From the NCBI GenBank assembly GCA_016707285.1, contig JADJIA010000004.1, positions 109,128-173,127 on the forward strand: a stretch of DNA of 64,000 nucleotides, given 5' to 3'. A program made the position numbers and the translations under genes. The notes below the pieces were generated by a model. That model was not told where the DNA came from and did not search any database. It was given only the letters and a program-made list of their open reading frames with translations. The DNA comes from Ignavibacteriales bacterium (GTDB lineage Bacteria > Bacteroidota > Ignavibacteria > Ignavibacteriales > Ignavibacteriaceae). Below, piece after piece: positions 8,590 to 16,546 of the stretch (position 1 is its first letter; the number at the start of each line of letters is the position of its first letter).

Positions 8590-10434
8590 CTACCTCTTCA
8601 GCAAAATGACACCCCATTTAGCCGGAATCTCAAGCAGGTTATATGAGGCGCTGAACTTTAACTCACCACCATTTAGCAGGTCGTTATACTTCCCGTCGCG
8701 TAAAACTGTGGTTGTGCGTTTAACATCTGAATTATTTATGAATACAAGTACTTCCTCTCCCTCAAATTTCCTTTCGAAACCAAATATTTCATGTTCATCA
8801 TCAACTTTTATTGTTTTATAACTGCCTCTTCTTAGTGATGGGTGTGAGTTACGGATGTTAATCAACTTTTTATAATGTCCAAGCAGGTCGTTGTTCACTT
8901 TTACTTCCTCAGGAGAAGAACGCTTTGAACCATCGGGATTATAAATTTCAGGTTGATATTTTAGATCATCCCATACCATTGGTTTTCTGCAGTCAGGATC
9001 ATTTGCTCCCCACATTCCCACTTCATCGCCATAATAGATCATTGGAGCACCCACATATGTCATTTGCAGTATGGCAAAAAGTTTTTGTTTTTTCAAGGCT
9101 TGTTCTGTCGGTTTAGCCGTGTTATATTTGTCGTTACTTCCTCTTGAAATATTGAACCATTTACCCCAATTACCATATCGTCCGAGGTCGGCATTCATTG
9201 CATGGGATCCAATTCTGTTGGCATCGTGACTTCCAAAGAGATTTTGTTGAACATATTCAACTCCACCGGGGAAAGCCGAGCGGAGTTCTGCAAGCTTTTC
9301 ATCAAATTCAGATGCGGATATCCTTGTCTTTTCTGCGAGGATAAAATCGGCACAGGCAAATCCAAAATTGTAATTCATCACCGCATCAAACTCATCCCCC
9401 TGAAGATATGGTTCGATTACATCTATCGGATCGATCACCTCGGCGGTGAGGTATGCCTCGTTGTTTATCGATTTCACATGAGAACGCCAGTCTTTCCAGA
9501 ATGGATGTTTTATGCAAAAGGCAACATCAAGCCTCCAGCCGTCGATACCATCAGCGGGATTGCCATCGCCATTGGGGTCCATCCATCTCTTGGTAATGTC
9601 AAAGATATATTTTTTAGGTTCTGCAACAATTCCGTTTTCATCTTCTTTAATTTCAGGCAGTTCTTTAACACCAAACCATCCTTCATATTCAAATTTTGTC
9701 CCTTTTTCTTTGTCCTCAAACGATTTAATGGAAAACCAGTTTTTAAATCGGGACTTTTCCTGATTTTCAACAACATCCCTGAATGGAATTGATGAGATTC
9801 CCATGTGGTTAAACACCCCGTCGAAAATAACTCGTATGCCAAGTTTATGAGCTTTTTGGATTAATTCAAGCACTAATTTATCAGCATTTGTCCACTTCCA
9901 GGTAGTGGGATCATCAAATGATTCCGTGGAGATCAGTTCTCTGTCTGCTTCGGGATTATTTCCAAAATTGGGATCCACATGATGAAAAGAGATACCATCA
10001 TATTTGTGTAATGATGGAGCCTGAAAAACGGGATTTAAATAAATTGCATTTATCCCCAAATCCTTTATGTATCCCAGTTTATCTATCACCCCCTGAAGGT
10101 CTCCACCATACCGTCTGCGTTGTAAGTTGAACCAGATATCTTTGCCGTTCCCTTTTTCATATGGTTGTAGTTCATACCAGTCGCTTTCCCAGGGATGGAT
10201 TTGCCAGGGAGAAGTGATATCGTGGGGATACGCACCTTTAAGATTTTCAATTTTAGGGTCATTATCACGATTCCCGTTGCGGAATCTTTCCGGGAATACC
10301 TGATACCATACGGCATCTTTTGCCCAGTCGGGCACAAATTCAGTTTTTGCCATAGATGAATCTCCACCTCCGGCAAAAATGTTGCCGAGAAGTAAAACTG
10401 TTGAAGCTATAATGGAAATAAAAGAGGTTTTCAT
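8590..10434 (-). CDS. secreted GH13 alpha-amylase family glycosidase
   Basis: About 614 residues, starting with a signal peptide (MKTSFISIIASTVLLLG...). A TIM-barrel alpha-amylase: DGVFNH at about 205-210, catalytic nucleophile in DGWRLDVA (about D303), acid/base in TAEVID (about E332) and HDAN (about D404). The early WYQVFPERFRNG motif resembles cyclomaltodextrinase/neopullulanase-type members. It likely hydrolyses alpha-glucans outside the cytoplasmic membrane. A TTG ten codons upstream is in frame but overlaps the probable TATATTTG promoter box, so the ATG at 10434 is preferred. There is no T9SS domain, so the product is probably periplasmic. Confidence 0.92.
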   Translation of the reverse strand: MKTSFISIIASTVLLLGNIFAGGGDSSMAKTEFVPDWAKDAVWYQVFPERFRNGNRDNDPKIENLKGAYPHDITSPWQIHPWESDWYELQPYEKGNGKDIWFNLQRRRYGGDLQGVIDKLGYIKDLGINAIYLNPVFQAPSLHKYDGISFHHVDPNFGNNPEADRELISTESFDDPTTWKWTNADKLVLELIQKAHKLGIRVIFDGVFNHMGISSIPFRDVVENQEKSRFKNWFSIKSFEDKEKGTKFEYEGWFGVKELPEIKEDENGIVAEPKKYIFDITKRWMDPNGDGNPADGIDGWRLDVAFCIKHPFWKDWRSHVKSINNEAYLTAEVIDPIDVIEPYLQGDEFDAVMNYNFGFACADFILAEKTRISASEFDEKLAELRSAFPGGVEYVQQNLFGSHDANRIGSHAMNADLGRYGNWGKWFNISRGSNDKYNTAKPTEQALKKQKLFAILQMTYVGAPMIYYGDEVGMWGANDPDCRKPMVWDDLKYQPEIYNPDGSKRSSPEEVKVNNDLLGHYKKLINIRNSHPSLRRGSYKTIKVDDEHEIFGFERKFEGEEVLVFINNSDVKRTTTVLRDGKYNDLLNGGELKFSASYNLLEIPAKWGVILLKR

Positions 10435-10461
10435 AGTCGAATTTCTTTGAATTTTTATTCC

Positions 10462-10469
10462 CAAATATA
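10462..10469 (-). promoter_or_regulatory. Bacteroidota-type -7 box of the amylase gene
   Basis: TATATTTG on the minus strand, matching TAnnTTTG, 28 nt before the chosen start codon. No clear -33 TTTG was found at the expected distance. Confidence 0.45.
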
Positions 10470-10691
10470 GGAATTTATGTTCCCATTTAATAGTTTGGAT
10501 AATTAAATCCGTTTTTCTGAATAGTCTTGTATTAAAATTAAGTTAAAAAATAAAAAATGCTCAAAAAAATTGATTTTAGATTTTGTTTTTAGCTCGATTA
10601 TGAATAACTTTAATCACAATTTTTTAGTAGTTCGAATTCCGCAAATTAAACCGGGCGGGTTCCGACTATAACATAACAAAGGAGAGCTCAT

Positions 10692-12200
10692 ATGAGATCT
10701 TTACGACTTCTTTTCCTATTCGTTTTTTTGTTTTCTGTAGCGAACGCACAGTGGGTTGAACAAACCTCGGGCGTTACAGGTGCACTCTATTCTGTTTCGG
10801 CAGTTGATGATAATGTCTGCTGGATTGGTGGAGCAGCCGGTGTGGTTTTGCGCACAGTAAATGGCGGAACCAACTGGGCAAATGTTGGTGGCGCAGGTGT
10901 TGGGTCTGCTGATGTTTATGCAGTTTATGCACTCGATGCAAACACATGCTGGGTAACAACATCCCCTGCTTCCGGAACATACATCTACAAAACTACCGAT
11001 GGTGGAACAAGTTGGACACAACAACTCTTCCAGTCAGGCGGTTTTGGCGATGGTATCTGGTTCAAAGATGCAAACAATGGCTTTTTCTATGGTGATCCTG
11101 TAGCCAGCAGATGGACACTTTTCAGAACTTCCAATGGTGGAACCACATGGGATTCAACCGGAATGTATCTCGCTTCCGGTGGATTCGCCGGTTGGAATAA
11201 TGGACTTTTTGTAATGGGCGACAAAATCTGGTTTGGTACTAATGGAACCAGAGTATGGCACTCACCGGATTTTGGTAATACATGGCAATCACAAGCTACC
11301 ACCGGTCAGGTAAACTCTTACACTATTTGGTTCAACAACGCAAATGTTGGAGTAACCGGCGGAACAAACTTTATGGCAACCACTAATGGTGGTACCAACT
11401 GGGCAGCTCTAACCGTTCCCGGAACCGGCAATATCTCCGGTGTTACCGGCGAAGCCACCAACTGGTATGTAACCCGTCAGGCTACCGGACTTTATCAGTC
11501 AACTGATAACGGTGCAACCTGGACAACAGCTTACACAGCAACTGCAGGTAATTTCTACCACATTAATAAAGCCCGTACCGGAACCGCTATCTGGGCATGC
11601 AGAAGTAATGGCGCAATTTCAAAAGGATGGGGAGTTCCTGTTCCTGTTGAATTTACATCATTTGCAGCCACATCAGATAATGGTGCAGTTAATCTTTCAT
11701 GGGCAACTGCAACTGAAACCAACAATAAAGGTTTTGAAGTTCAGAGAAGATTGGAAAACTCAGAATATTCAACCATTGCCTTTATAGATGGTAAAGGAAC
11801 CACAACCGGTTCAAATAATTATGCTTACACAGATTCAAAAATCGAATCAGGTAAATATTTTTATCGCTTAAGACAAATCGATTTTGATGGTACATTCGCT
11901 TATTCAAGTGAAGTTGAAGTTGATGTTGCTACCATAACATCCTTTGCATTAGATCAGAACTTCCCAAATCCATTTAACCCTTCAACCTCAATCTCTTACA
12001 GATTACCTGAAGCTTCAGATGTAGTTGTTAAGATTTATGATGTTATGGGTAACGAAGTTGCTACTCTCGTTAATGGAAGACAAGATGCAGGAGCACATCA
12101 GGTGGTTTTTGATGCTGCAAAACTTTCCAGCGGATCTTATATCTATTCGATCAAAGCCGGAAACTTTTCTGCTACCAAAAAAATGATCCTGATGAAATAA
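10692..12200 (+). CDS. secreted YCF48/BNR-repeat protein with T9SS sorting domain
   Basis: 502 residues; signal peptide 1-19 ending at NAQ. Residues about 20-325 carry repeated NGGTNW/DGGTSW/NGGTTW/NGATW motifs every 40-50 residues, typical of YCF48/sialidase-type beta propellers. A fibronectin-like region follows (about 325-415), then a type A sorting domain (NFPNPFNPSTSISYRL to the C-terminal KKMILMK). A surface or secreted protein of unknown target. The start has AGGAGAG 5-6 nt upstream. It is monocistronic, closed by the terminator at 12245. Confidence 0.9.
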   Translation: MRSLRLLFLFVFLFSVANAQWVEQTSGVTGALYSVSAVDDNVCWIGGAAGVVLRTVNGGTNWANVGGAGVGSADVYAVYALDANTCWVTTSPASGTYIYKTTDGGTSWTQQLFQSGGFGDGIWFKDANNGFFYGDPVASRWTLFRTSNGGTTWDSTGMYLASGGFAGWNNGLFVMGDKIWFGTNGTRVWHSPDFGNTWQSQATTGQVNSYTIWFNNANVGVTGGTNFMATTNGGTNWAALTVPGTGNISGVTGEATNWYVTRQATGLYQSTDNGATWTTAYTATAGNFYHINKARTGTAIWACRSNGAISKGWGVPVPVEFTSFAATSDNGAVNLSWATATETNNKGFEVQRRLENSEYSTIAFIDGKGTTTGSNNYAYTDSKIESGKYFYRLRQIDFDGTFAYSSEVEVDVATITSFALDQNFPNPFNPSTSISYRLPEASDVVVKIYDVMGNEVATLVNGRQDAGAHQVVFDAAKLSSGSYIYSIKAGNFSATKKMILMK

Positions 12201-12244
12201 TGCAGTAATGCAATAATCCAAAAATGCAGTAATATTTTTGACCA

Positions 12245-12280
12245 AGAGGCTGTTCATGAAAATGAGCAGCCTCTTTTTTA
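12245..12280 (+). terminator. rho-independent terminator of the YCF48/T9SS gene
   Basis: AGAGGCTG and CAGCCTCT form a perfect 8-bp stem around a 14-nt loop, followed by six T residues, 45 nt past the stop codon. Confidence 0.85.
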
Positions 12281-12321
12281 TTATTGGTATATTTACAAGC
12301 TCAATAATAAATTTTATGACA

Positions 12322-12888
12322 ATGAAACTCTACACCACACTTATCTTTTTTGCAATTTTTGCAACAGGATTATTTGCCCAGTCAAATAAATGGACGACAC
12401 TCGAGGAACTTACTCTTACTCTACCCGAACATGAAGCTCTGGCTCTCTTTGAAGGGGAGTGGGATGTTCAAATTGAATTCTTTTTTGATAAAGATGACGG
12501 CAAAGCATTAAAAGGTGCCGGTGACTCAAAAAATCAAGTGGTTCTCGGTGGAAGATTTATCGAATCCCGCTCTCAAAACATCGCTTTTGGGATGTCAATC
12601 ACCTCAATTGCATATCTTGGATATGATGTAAGACTGCAAAAATATACCCTCTATTCAATGGACGAGTTGGGAAATTTTGCAATAAATGCCTATGGAGATT
12701 TTAAGAAAAGTGAGAGCAAGTTTATCTTTGAGGGGAACACAATGGATTATGTAACCCGTGAAGACCAGATGTTCAGGATCATTTACGATTTTGAGGGTGC
12801 AGACCTGATAAAATATGAGGTCGATTTTCTACTTCCCGATGGGTCTTATAAACCTTATATCAATGCTGAATTCAGGAGGAAACAATGA
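12322..12888 (+). CDS. secreted DUF1579 family protein
   Basis: About 188 residues with a signal peptide (MKLYTTLIFFAIFATGLFAQ). The body resembles DUF1579 proteins: FEGEWDVQIEF near the start, LGGRFIES in the middle, then lipocalin-like strands. Function unknown in the family; a lipocalin-type ligand binder is plausible. Upstream in-frame ATGs would place the start inside the terminator of the previous gene, so the ATG at 12322 is used. Its stop overlaps the start of the EVE gene by 4 nt (ATGA), implying co-translation. Confidence 0.8.
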   Translation: MKLYTTLIFFAIFATGLFAQSNKWTTLEELTLTLPEHEALALFEGEWDVQIEFFFDKDDGKALKGAGDSKNQVVLGGRFIESRSQNIAFGMSITSIAYLGYDVRLQKYTLYSMDELGNFAINAYGDFKKSESKFIFEGNTMDYVTREDQMFRIIYDFEGADLIKYEVDFLLPDGSYKPYINAEFRRKQ

Positions 12889-13355
12889 ATTGGTGGGTGG
12901 TAAAGTCGGAACCTGATGTTTTTTCAATTGATGATCTTGAAAATTCACCCAATAAAACTACATTTTGGGATGGAGTGCGCAACTATCAGGCACGGAATTT
13001 CCTCCGCGACTCGATGAAAATTGGAGATAAAGTTCTCTTTTATCACAGCAGCACCGACCCGATGGGCGTGGCAGGCTGGTGTGAAGTGGTTAGGGAGGGA
13101 TATCCCGATTCATCTGCTTTTGATCCACAATCCCACTATTTTGATGCTTCATCCACTCCTGACAATCCTGTCTGGATTATGGTGGATATCAAATTGGTTG
13201 AAAAATTCTCTCGACTTGTTACACTTCAAGAGATAAAAGAGAATCCAAATTTAAAGGATATGACCTTAATTAAAAGAGGGAACAGATTATCGGTATTTCC
13301 TGTAAAAGAAGAAGAGTTTAATGAGGTTTTGAGGCTTGCCGGGCAACAGCCATAA
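12885..13355 (+). CDS. EVE domain protein
   Basis: 156 residues, the full length of a stand-alone EVE (PUA-like) protein. Seen: the N-terminal WWVVKSEPDVFSIDDL, then WDGVRNYQARNFL and KVLFYHSS, all hallmarks of the family related to thymocyte nuclear protein 1. EVE domains bind modified bases in DNA or RNA. It overlaps the preceding DUF1579 gene by 4 nt. No nuclease or methylase neighbour is present, so a housekeeping role is as likely as defence. Confidence 0.92.
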   Translation: MNWWVVKSEPDVFSIDDLENSPNKTTFWDGVRNYQARNFLRDSMKIGDKVLFYHSSTDPMGVAGWCEVVREGYPDSSAFDPQSHYFDASSTPDNPVWIMVDIKLVEKFSRLVTLQEIKENPNLKDMTLIKRGNRLSVFPVKEEEFNEVLRLAGQQP

Positions 13356-13492
13356 GGAGTTTGGCTCCCTTAATTTCTGTTCGTTTCCCTGATCCAGGGT
13401 GATACGAATCGATACTGCAATCTTCAATTTCACTATCTTTACAATAACATTTACTATTTTTTGGCAAATCTTAAAGAGAAATTAACATCCGG

Positions 13493-13891
13493 ATGAATCT
13501 GGAAACTGACTTAATAATTTTTACATCAACAGCCCTGCTCTCACTTTTGATGCTCACTGCCATTTACCTGGCTTTTAGAGCTTACAGGAAAAGCAAAGGG
13601 ATGTCTGAGAATCTGCATGAGCGGGATTTTCAGTTGCCAATAGATAAACAAAAACTCTATTTTTACGGCTCATTTTTTAATCCTGATTCACCTCTCCCCT
13701 CGCGGAAAAGATTTATTCCCCTTTACATTTCGGTAATTTTACTCTATTTACTTACAGTGATATGCTTCTACACAGGTCTGCTGCTCTTTGCATGGTTGTT
13801 TAATTTCCTGATATTTGCAGTGGTTCTGTTTGTGGGAGTAAAATTTATCAAAGTTTTAATTGACGACAAAACAGCTTCAAAGATTATATAA
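13493..13891 (+). CDS. three-helix membrane protein, unknown function
   Basis: 132 residues. Hydrophobic helices at about 7-29, 76-96 and 98-118, with a polar loop (31-75) between the first and second. Located 12 nt before upp on the same strand, so probably co-transcribed. No family recognised. Confidence 0.65.
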   Translation: MNLETDLIIFTSTALLSLLMLTAIYLAFRAYRKSKGMSENLHERDFQLPIDKQKLYFYGSFFNPDSPLPSRKRFIPLYISVILLYLLTVICFYTGLLLFAWLFNFLIFAVVLFVGVKFIKVLIDDKTASKII

Positions 13892-13903
13892 AACAGAGGT
13901 ACC

Positions 13904-14530
13904 ATGGAACATTTCACCATAGTCAGCAACAATCTTATCCTTAGAGACCTTACATATCTTCGTGATAAACACACTCCACAAAGAGATTTTCGACATGCAC
14001 TCGACAGAATAGCCTATTCTATTTGTATTTCACTCAGTTCTAATATTATTATGAAAGATGTTGAAGTCGAAACTCCACTTGAAGTTACAAGCGGGAAAAA
14101 GATTGCAAGTGAAATTGTGCTTGTGCCGATATTAAGAGCCGGATTAAGTATGGGAAATGCTTTTCTTCAGCTTCTTCCGCAGGCGAAAATGGGACATATA
14201 GGACTTAAAAGAAACGAAGAAACCCTCGAACCAATAGAATATTATTATAAAACCCCACAGGATTTGGAGACTGCCCAGGTGATTATCCTTGATCCGATGC
14301 TTGCAACCGGCGGAAGTGTTTCTGCTGCCGTTACATTTTTGAAAAGGGGTGGAGCAAAAAACATCATTATAGCGTCAATTATCTCCGCACCCGAGGGTGT
14401 CAGCAGAGTATTAAACGACCATCCGGATGTTTATATCTATACAGCAGCTCACGATCGTGGTCTGAATGAGAAGGGATACATTGTCCCCGGTCTCGGAGAC
14501 GCCGGCGATCGCGTTTTTGGAACATTATAA
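13904..14530 (+). CDS. upp: uracil phosphoribosyltransferase
   Basis: 208 residues, the normal length. Makes UMP from uracil and PRPP in pyrimidine salvage. Seen: VPILRAGLSMGNAFL, the PRPP-binding loop LDPMLATGGS at about 125-134, and the C-terminal uracil-binding region GLNEKGYIVPGLGDAGDR. GAGGTACC precedes the ATG. It follows the small membrane-protein gene by 12 nt. Confidence 0.96.
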   Translation: MEHFTIVSNNLILRDLTYLRDKHTPQRDFRHALDRIAYSICISLSSNIIMKDVEVETPLEVTSGKKIASEIVLVPILRAGLSMGNAFLQLLPQAKMGHIGLKRNEETLEPIEYYYKTPQDLETAQVIILDPMLATGGSVSAAVTFLKRGGAKNIIIASIISAPEGVSRVLNDHPDVYIYTAAHDRGLNEKGYIVPGLGDAGDRVFGTL

Positions 14531-14544
14531 ATTTTTGGACTGAA

Positions 14545-14765
14545 GAGAGGGATAGTTCCACGGATTTCACGGATTTAACACGGATGGCCACGGATTTAGA
14601 GCGTAAGTGACAGGAGTGGTAATCGTCCCGATTGCCGTCTGCAATACGACAAACCGTAAGAGTCGGATTTGAAGAGGACGCAGATACACGCAGATTAAAC
14701 GGAGTTTCGCGGATTGATTTTTAATCCCTTCTTTGCGTTCTCTGCGCCCTTTGCGGTTTAACTCG
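14545..14765. repeat. interspersed repeats: CACGGAT type and CGCAGATTAAACGGAG type
   Basis: In the 389-nt gap between upp and the PLP lyase. ATAGTTCCACGGATTTCACGG (14549 onward) continues as CACGGAT units. Further on are ACGCAGATACACGCAGATTA and CTTTGCGTTCTCTGCGCCC-type units. Near-identical blocks lie at 43560-43800 and a CCGCAAAGGACGC unit at 48160. No ORF in the gap. Confidence 0.8.
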
Positions 14766-14787
14766 ACCGTTTCCTATTTAAAACAAA

Positions 14788-14819
14788 GATACACATCCCG
14801 AAAACTCAGGATGTGTATC
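14788..14819 (-). terminator. terminator of the PLP lyase gene
   Basis: GATACACATCC and GGATGTGTATC form a perfect 11-bp stem with a 10-nt loop. On the minus strand it is followed by TTTGTTTT, about 100 nt past the stop of the gene starting at 16146. Confidence 0.75.
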
Positions 14820-14867
14820 CATAATAAATATTGCAGGGATTTTATGATTAATTAAGTACCGGAGTAA

Positions 14868-14920
14868 TTCATTACTCAAGTACTCAAGTACTCAAGTCAC
14901 TCGAGTTCTCAAGTACTCTC
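14868..14920. repeat. short tandem repeat, ACTCAAGT units
   Basis: The 8-mer ACTCAAGT is repeated head to tail with small variations (TACTCAAG, CACTCGAG, TTCTCAAG) up to the stop codon of the PLP lyase gene. Confidence 0.7.
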
Positions 14921-16146
14921 TACCTAAAGAGATTTTTCTCCTGTTTTACAGTTAAAGCTTCACCAACTTCATAGAGGGCTCTTTCGAGGTCTTTGATGAT
15001 GTCTTTGTGGTTTTCGATACCAACTGATAAACGAACAAGACCTTCTGTTATTCCGGCTTCTTTACGGGCATCGGGTCCCATAGAAAAGTGGGTCATGCTT
15101 GCGGGATGCTGAATAAGGGACTCAACTCCACCAAGGCTCACAGCCAACTGACAAAGTTTAACAGAATTCATCATTATTTCACCTGCGTCATATCCACCCT
15201 TTAATTCAAAAGTGATCATTCCGCCGTGACCTTTGTGCTGTTTAAGACCTGTGAAATACTGAGGATGTGATCTTAATCCGGGGTATTTAATCCACTCAAC
15301 CATTTCATGTTTTTCGAGAAATTCAGCCACTTTTTGGGCGTTTTCGGAATGTTTTTCCATTCTTATGGCAAGAGTTTTAATTCCTCTGTGCACCAGGAAT
15401 GAGTTAAACGGGTCGATTACTCCACCGGTCTGATTTAACACTTTTTTCATGAGAGTATAATCTGACATTTCTTTTGCCACAACAATACCTGCTACAACAT
15501 CAGCATGTCCGTTTAAGAACTTTGTCATCGAATGAATTATGACATCAACACCAAACTCAAAAGGTCTCTGAAGTGCAGGTGACATGAATGTGTTGTCAAC
15601 ACAAACCTTTGCACCAAATTCTTTTGCAATTTTTACTATTTCTGCCAGATCAGCAATTGCAAGTGTTGGATTGCCCGGGGTCTCAACATAAACTAACCTG
15701 GTATTCTCTTTCATTGCAGCTTTTACATCTTCAGGATTGGAGGTATCCACAAAAGATATTTCAACTCCAAACCTTGCATAAACTGTTCTGAGCAGAGTGT
15801 TTGTAGGTCCATAAACTGCTTGTGAGCAAACAACATGTGAACCGGCGCCAAGAAATGTAGCAAACACTGTATTAATAGCTGCCATGCCACTTGCACAACC
15901 CATTGCTTTTACTCCACCCTCGAGGGCGGCAACAGAATCTTCCATTGCTTCAATGGTCGGATTGCTCATTCTTGTATAAATGTGACCCTTCCCCTCGCCG
16001 GAAAACAATGCAGCACCGTGTTGTGCTGATTTAAACTTAAAAGTAGAAGTCTGATATATCGGCGGAACTACCGCACCAAATTCATCTGCATCAATGCCTG
16101 CATGCACACACATCGACTCAAAATTAAGATTTTCGTGATCTTTCAT
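14920..16146 (-). CDS. PLP-dependent Cys/Met metabolism enzyme, methionine gamma-lyase-like
   Basis: 408 residues, full length for the cystathionine gamma-synthase/lyase family. PLP lysine in SMTKFLNGHAD (about residue 207); YTRMSNPT near the N-terminus and VYVETPGNPT are family motifs. The overall sequence is closest to methionine gamma-lyase or gamma-elimination enzymes, which split methionine into methanethiol, 2-oxobutyrate and ammonia. At the position that is Cys in classical methionine gamma-lyases (YGCT) this protein has YGPT, so the exact substrate is uncertain; cystathionine gamma-lyase or a related enzyme remains possible. Monocistronic, ended by the hairpin at 14788. Confidence 0.85.
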   Translation of the reverse strand: MKDHENLNFESMCVHAGIDADEFGAVVPPIYQTSTFKFKSAQHGAALFSGEGKGHIYTRMSNPTIEAMEDSVAALEGGVKAMGCASGMAAINTVFATFLGAGSHVVCSQAVYGPTNTLLRTVYARFGVEISFVDTSNPEDVKAAMKENTRLVYVETPGNPTLAIADLAEIVKIAKEFGAKVCVDNTFMSPALQRPFEFGVDVIIHSMTKFLNGHADVVAGIVVAKEMSDYTLMKKVLNQTGGVIDPFNSFLVHRGIKTLAIRMEKHSENAQKVAEFLEKHEMVEWIKYPGLRSHPQYFTGLKQHKGHGGMITFELKGGYDAGEIMMNSVKLCQLAVSLGGVESLIQHPASMTHFSMGPDARKEAGITEGLVRLSVGIENHKDIIKDLERALYEVGEALTVKQEKNLFR

Positions 16147-16179
16147 ATGTATCTTCCAAATTTTTCAAAAAGTCAATCT

Positions 16180-16325
16180 ACTAATATAGTACTTCGGAAC
16201 CTCGGAACCTCAGTCGGAACTTCAGAACCTCAGAACTCCAGAACCCCAGTGCTATTGAGAACCCGGAACTTCTGAAATACCGAATTTCTGAAGTACCGAG
16301 GTTCCGAATCTCTGCAGTTCTCAAT
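16180..16325. repeat. degenerate GGAACCTC/GAACTTC short repeats
   Basis: About a dozen units of roughly 10 nt, such as TCGGAACCTC, TCGGAACTTC, TCAGAACCTC, CCGGAACTTC and GAATTTCTGAAGTACC, fill the gap between two minus-strand genes. They end with GCAGTTCTCAATAG at the stop of the small gene. CTATTGAGAA appears in both orientations at the two sides, so part of the block could fold. Confidence 0.7.
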
Positions 16326-16530
16326 AGTATATCGCATGCACCTCAATCTCTTCTGCGGAGGGGTCATTTTCTTTGATGAATTTGATAAAATCGTTGTTGT
16401 AATATTCCTGATGGTTGTCTTCAAAGTCCTTTTTTAATGCCTCAATCTCTTCGTAGCTGAGATTGGTTTTAAAGTAGCTTTTTACGCCTTCGTCATCATA
16501 GATTTTGAAGTAATTTCTTTGGTTGTTCAT
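16321..16530 (-). CDS. small acidic hypothetical protein, 69 aa
   Basis: Starts MNNQRNYFKIYDDEG, rich in Glu, Asp and Tyr, soluble, no signal. AGGAG lies 8 nt before the ATG. It begins 16 nt after the acyl-CoA dehydrogenase stop and is likely the last gene of the ETF/acyl-CoA dehydrogenase operon. No family recognised. Confidence 0.65.
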   Translation of the reverse strand: MNNQRNYFKIYDDEGVKSYFKTNLSYEEIEALKKDFEDNHQEYYNNDFIKFIKENDPSAEEIEVHAIYY

Positions 16531-16546
16531 TTTGGTTGCTCCTGAG

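Noticed and set aside
9202..9792. 196-codon plus-strand ORF inside the amylase gene.
   Set aside because: Antisense shadow of the GH13 catalytic domain, which shows all active-site motifs on the minus strand.
14868..14920. ACTCAAGT tandem units considered as a CRISPR-like array.
   Set aside because: Units are 8 nt with no spacers and no cas genes nearby.
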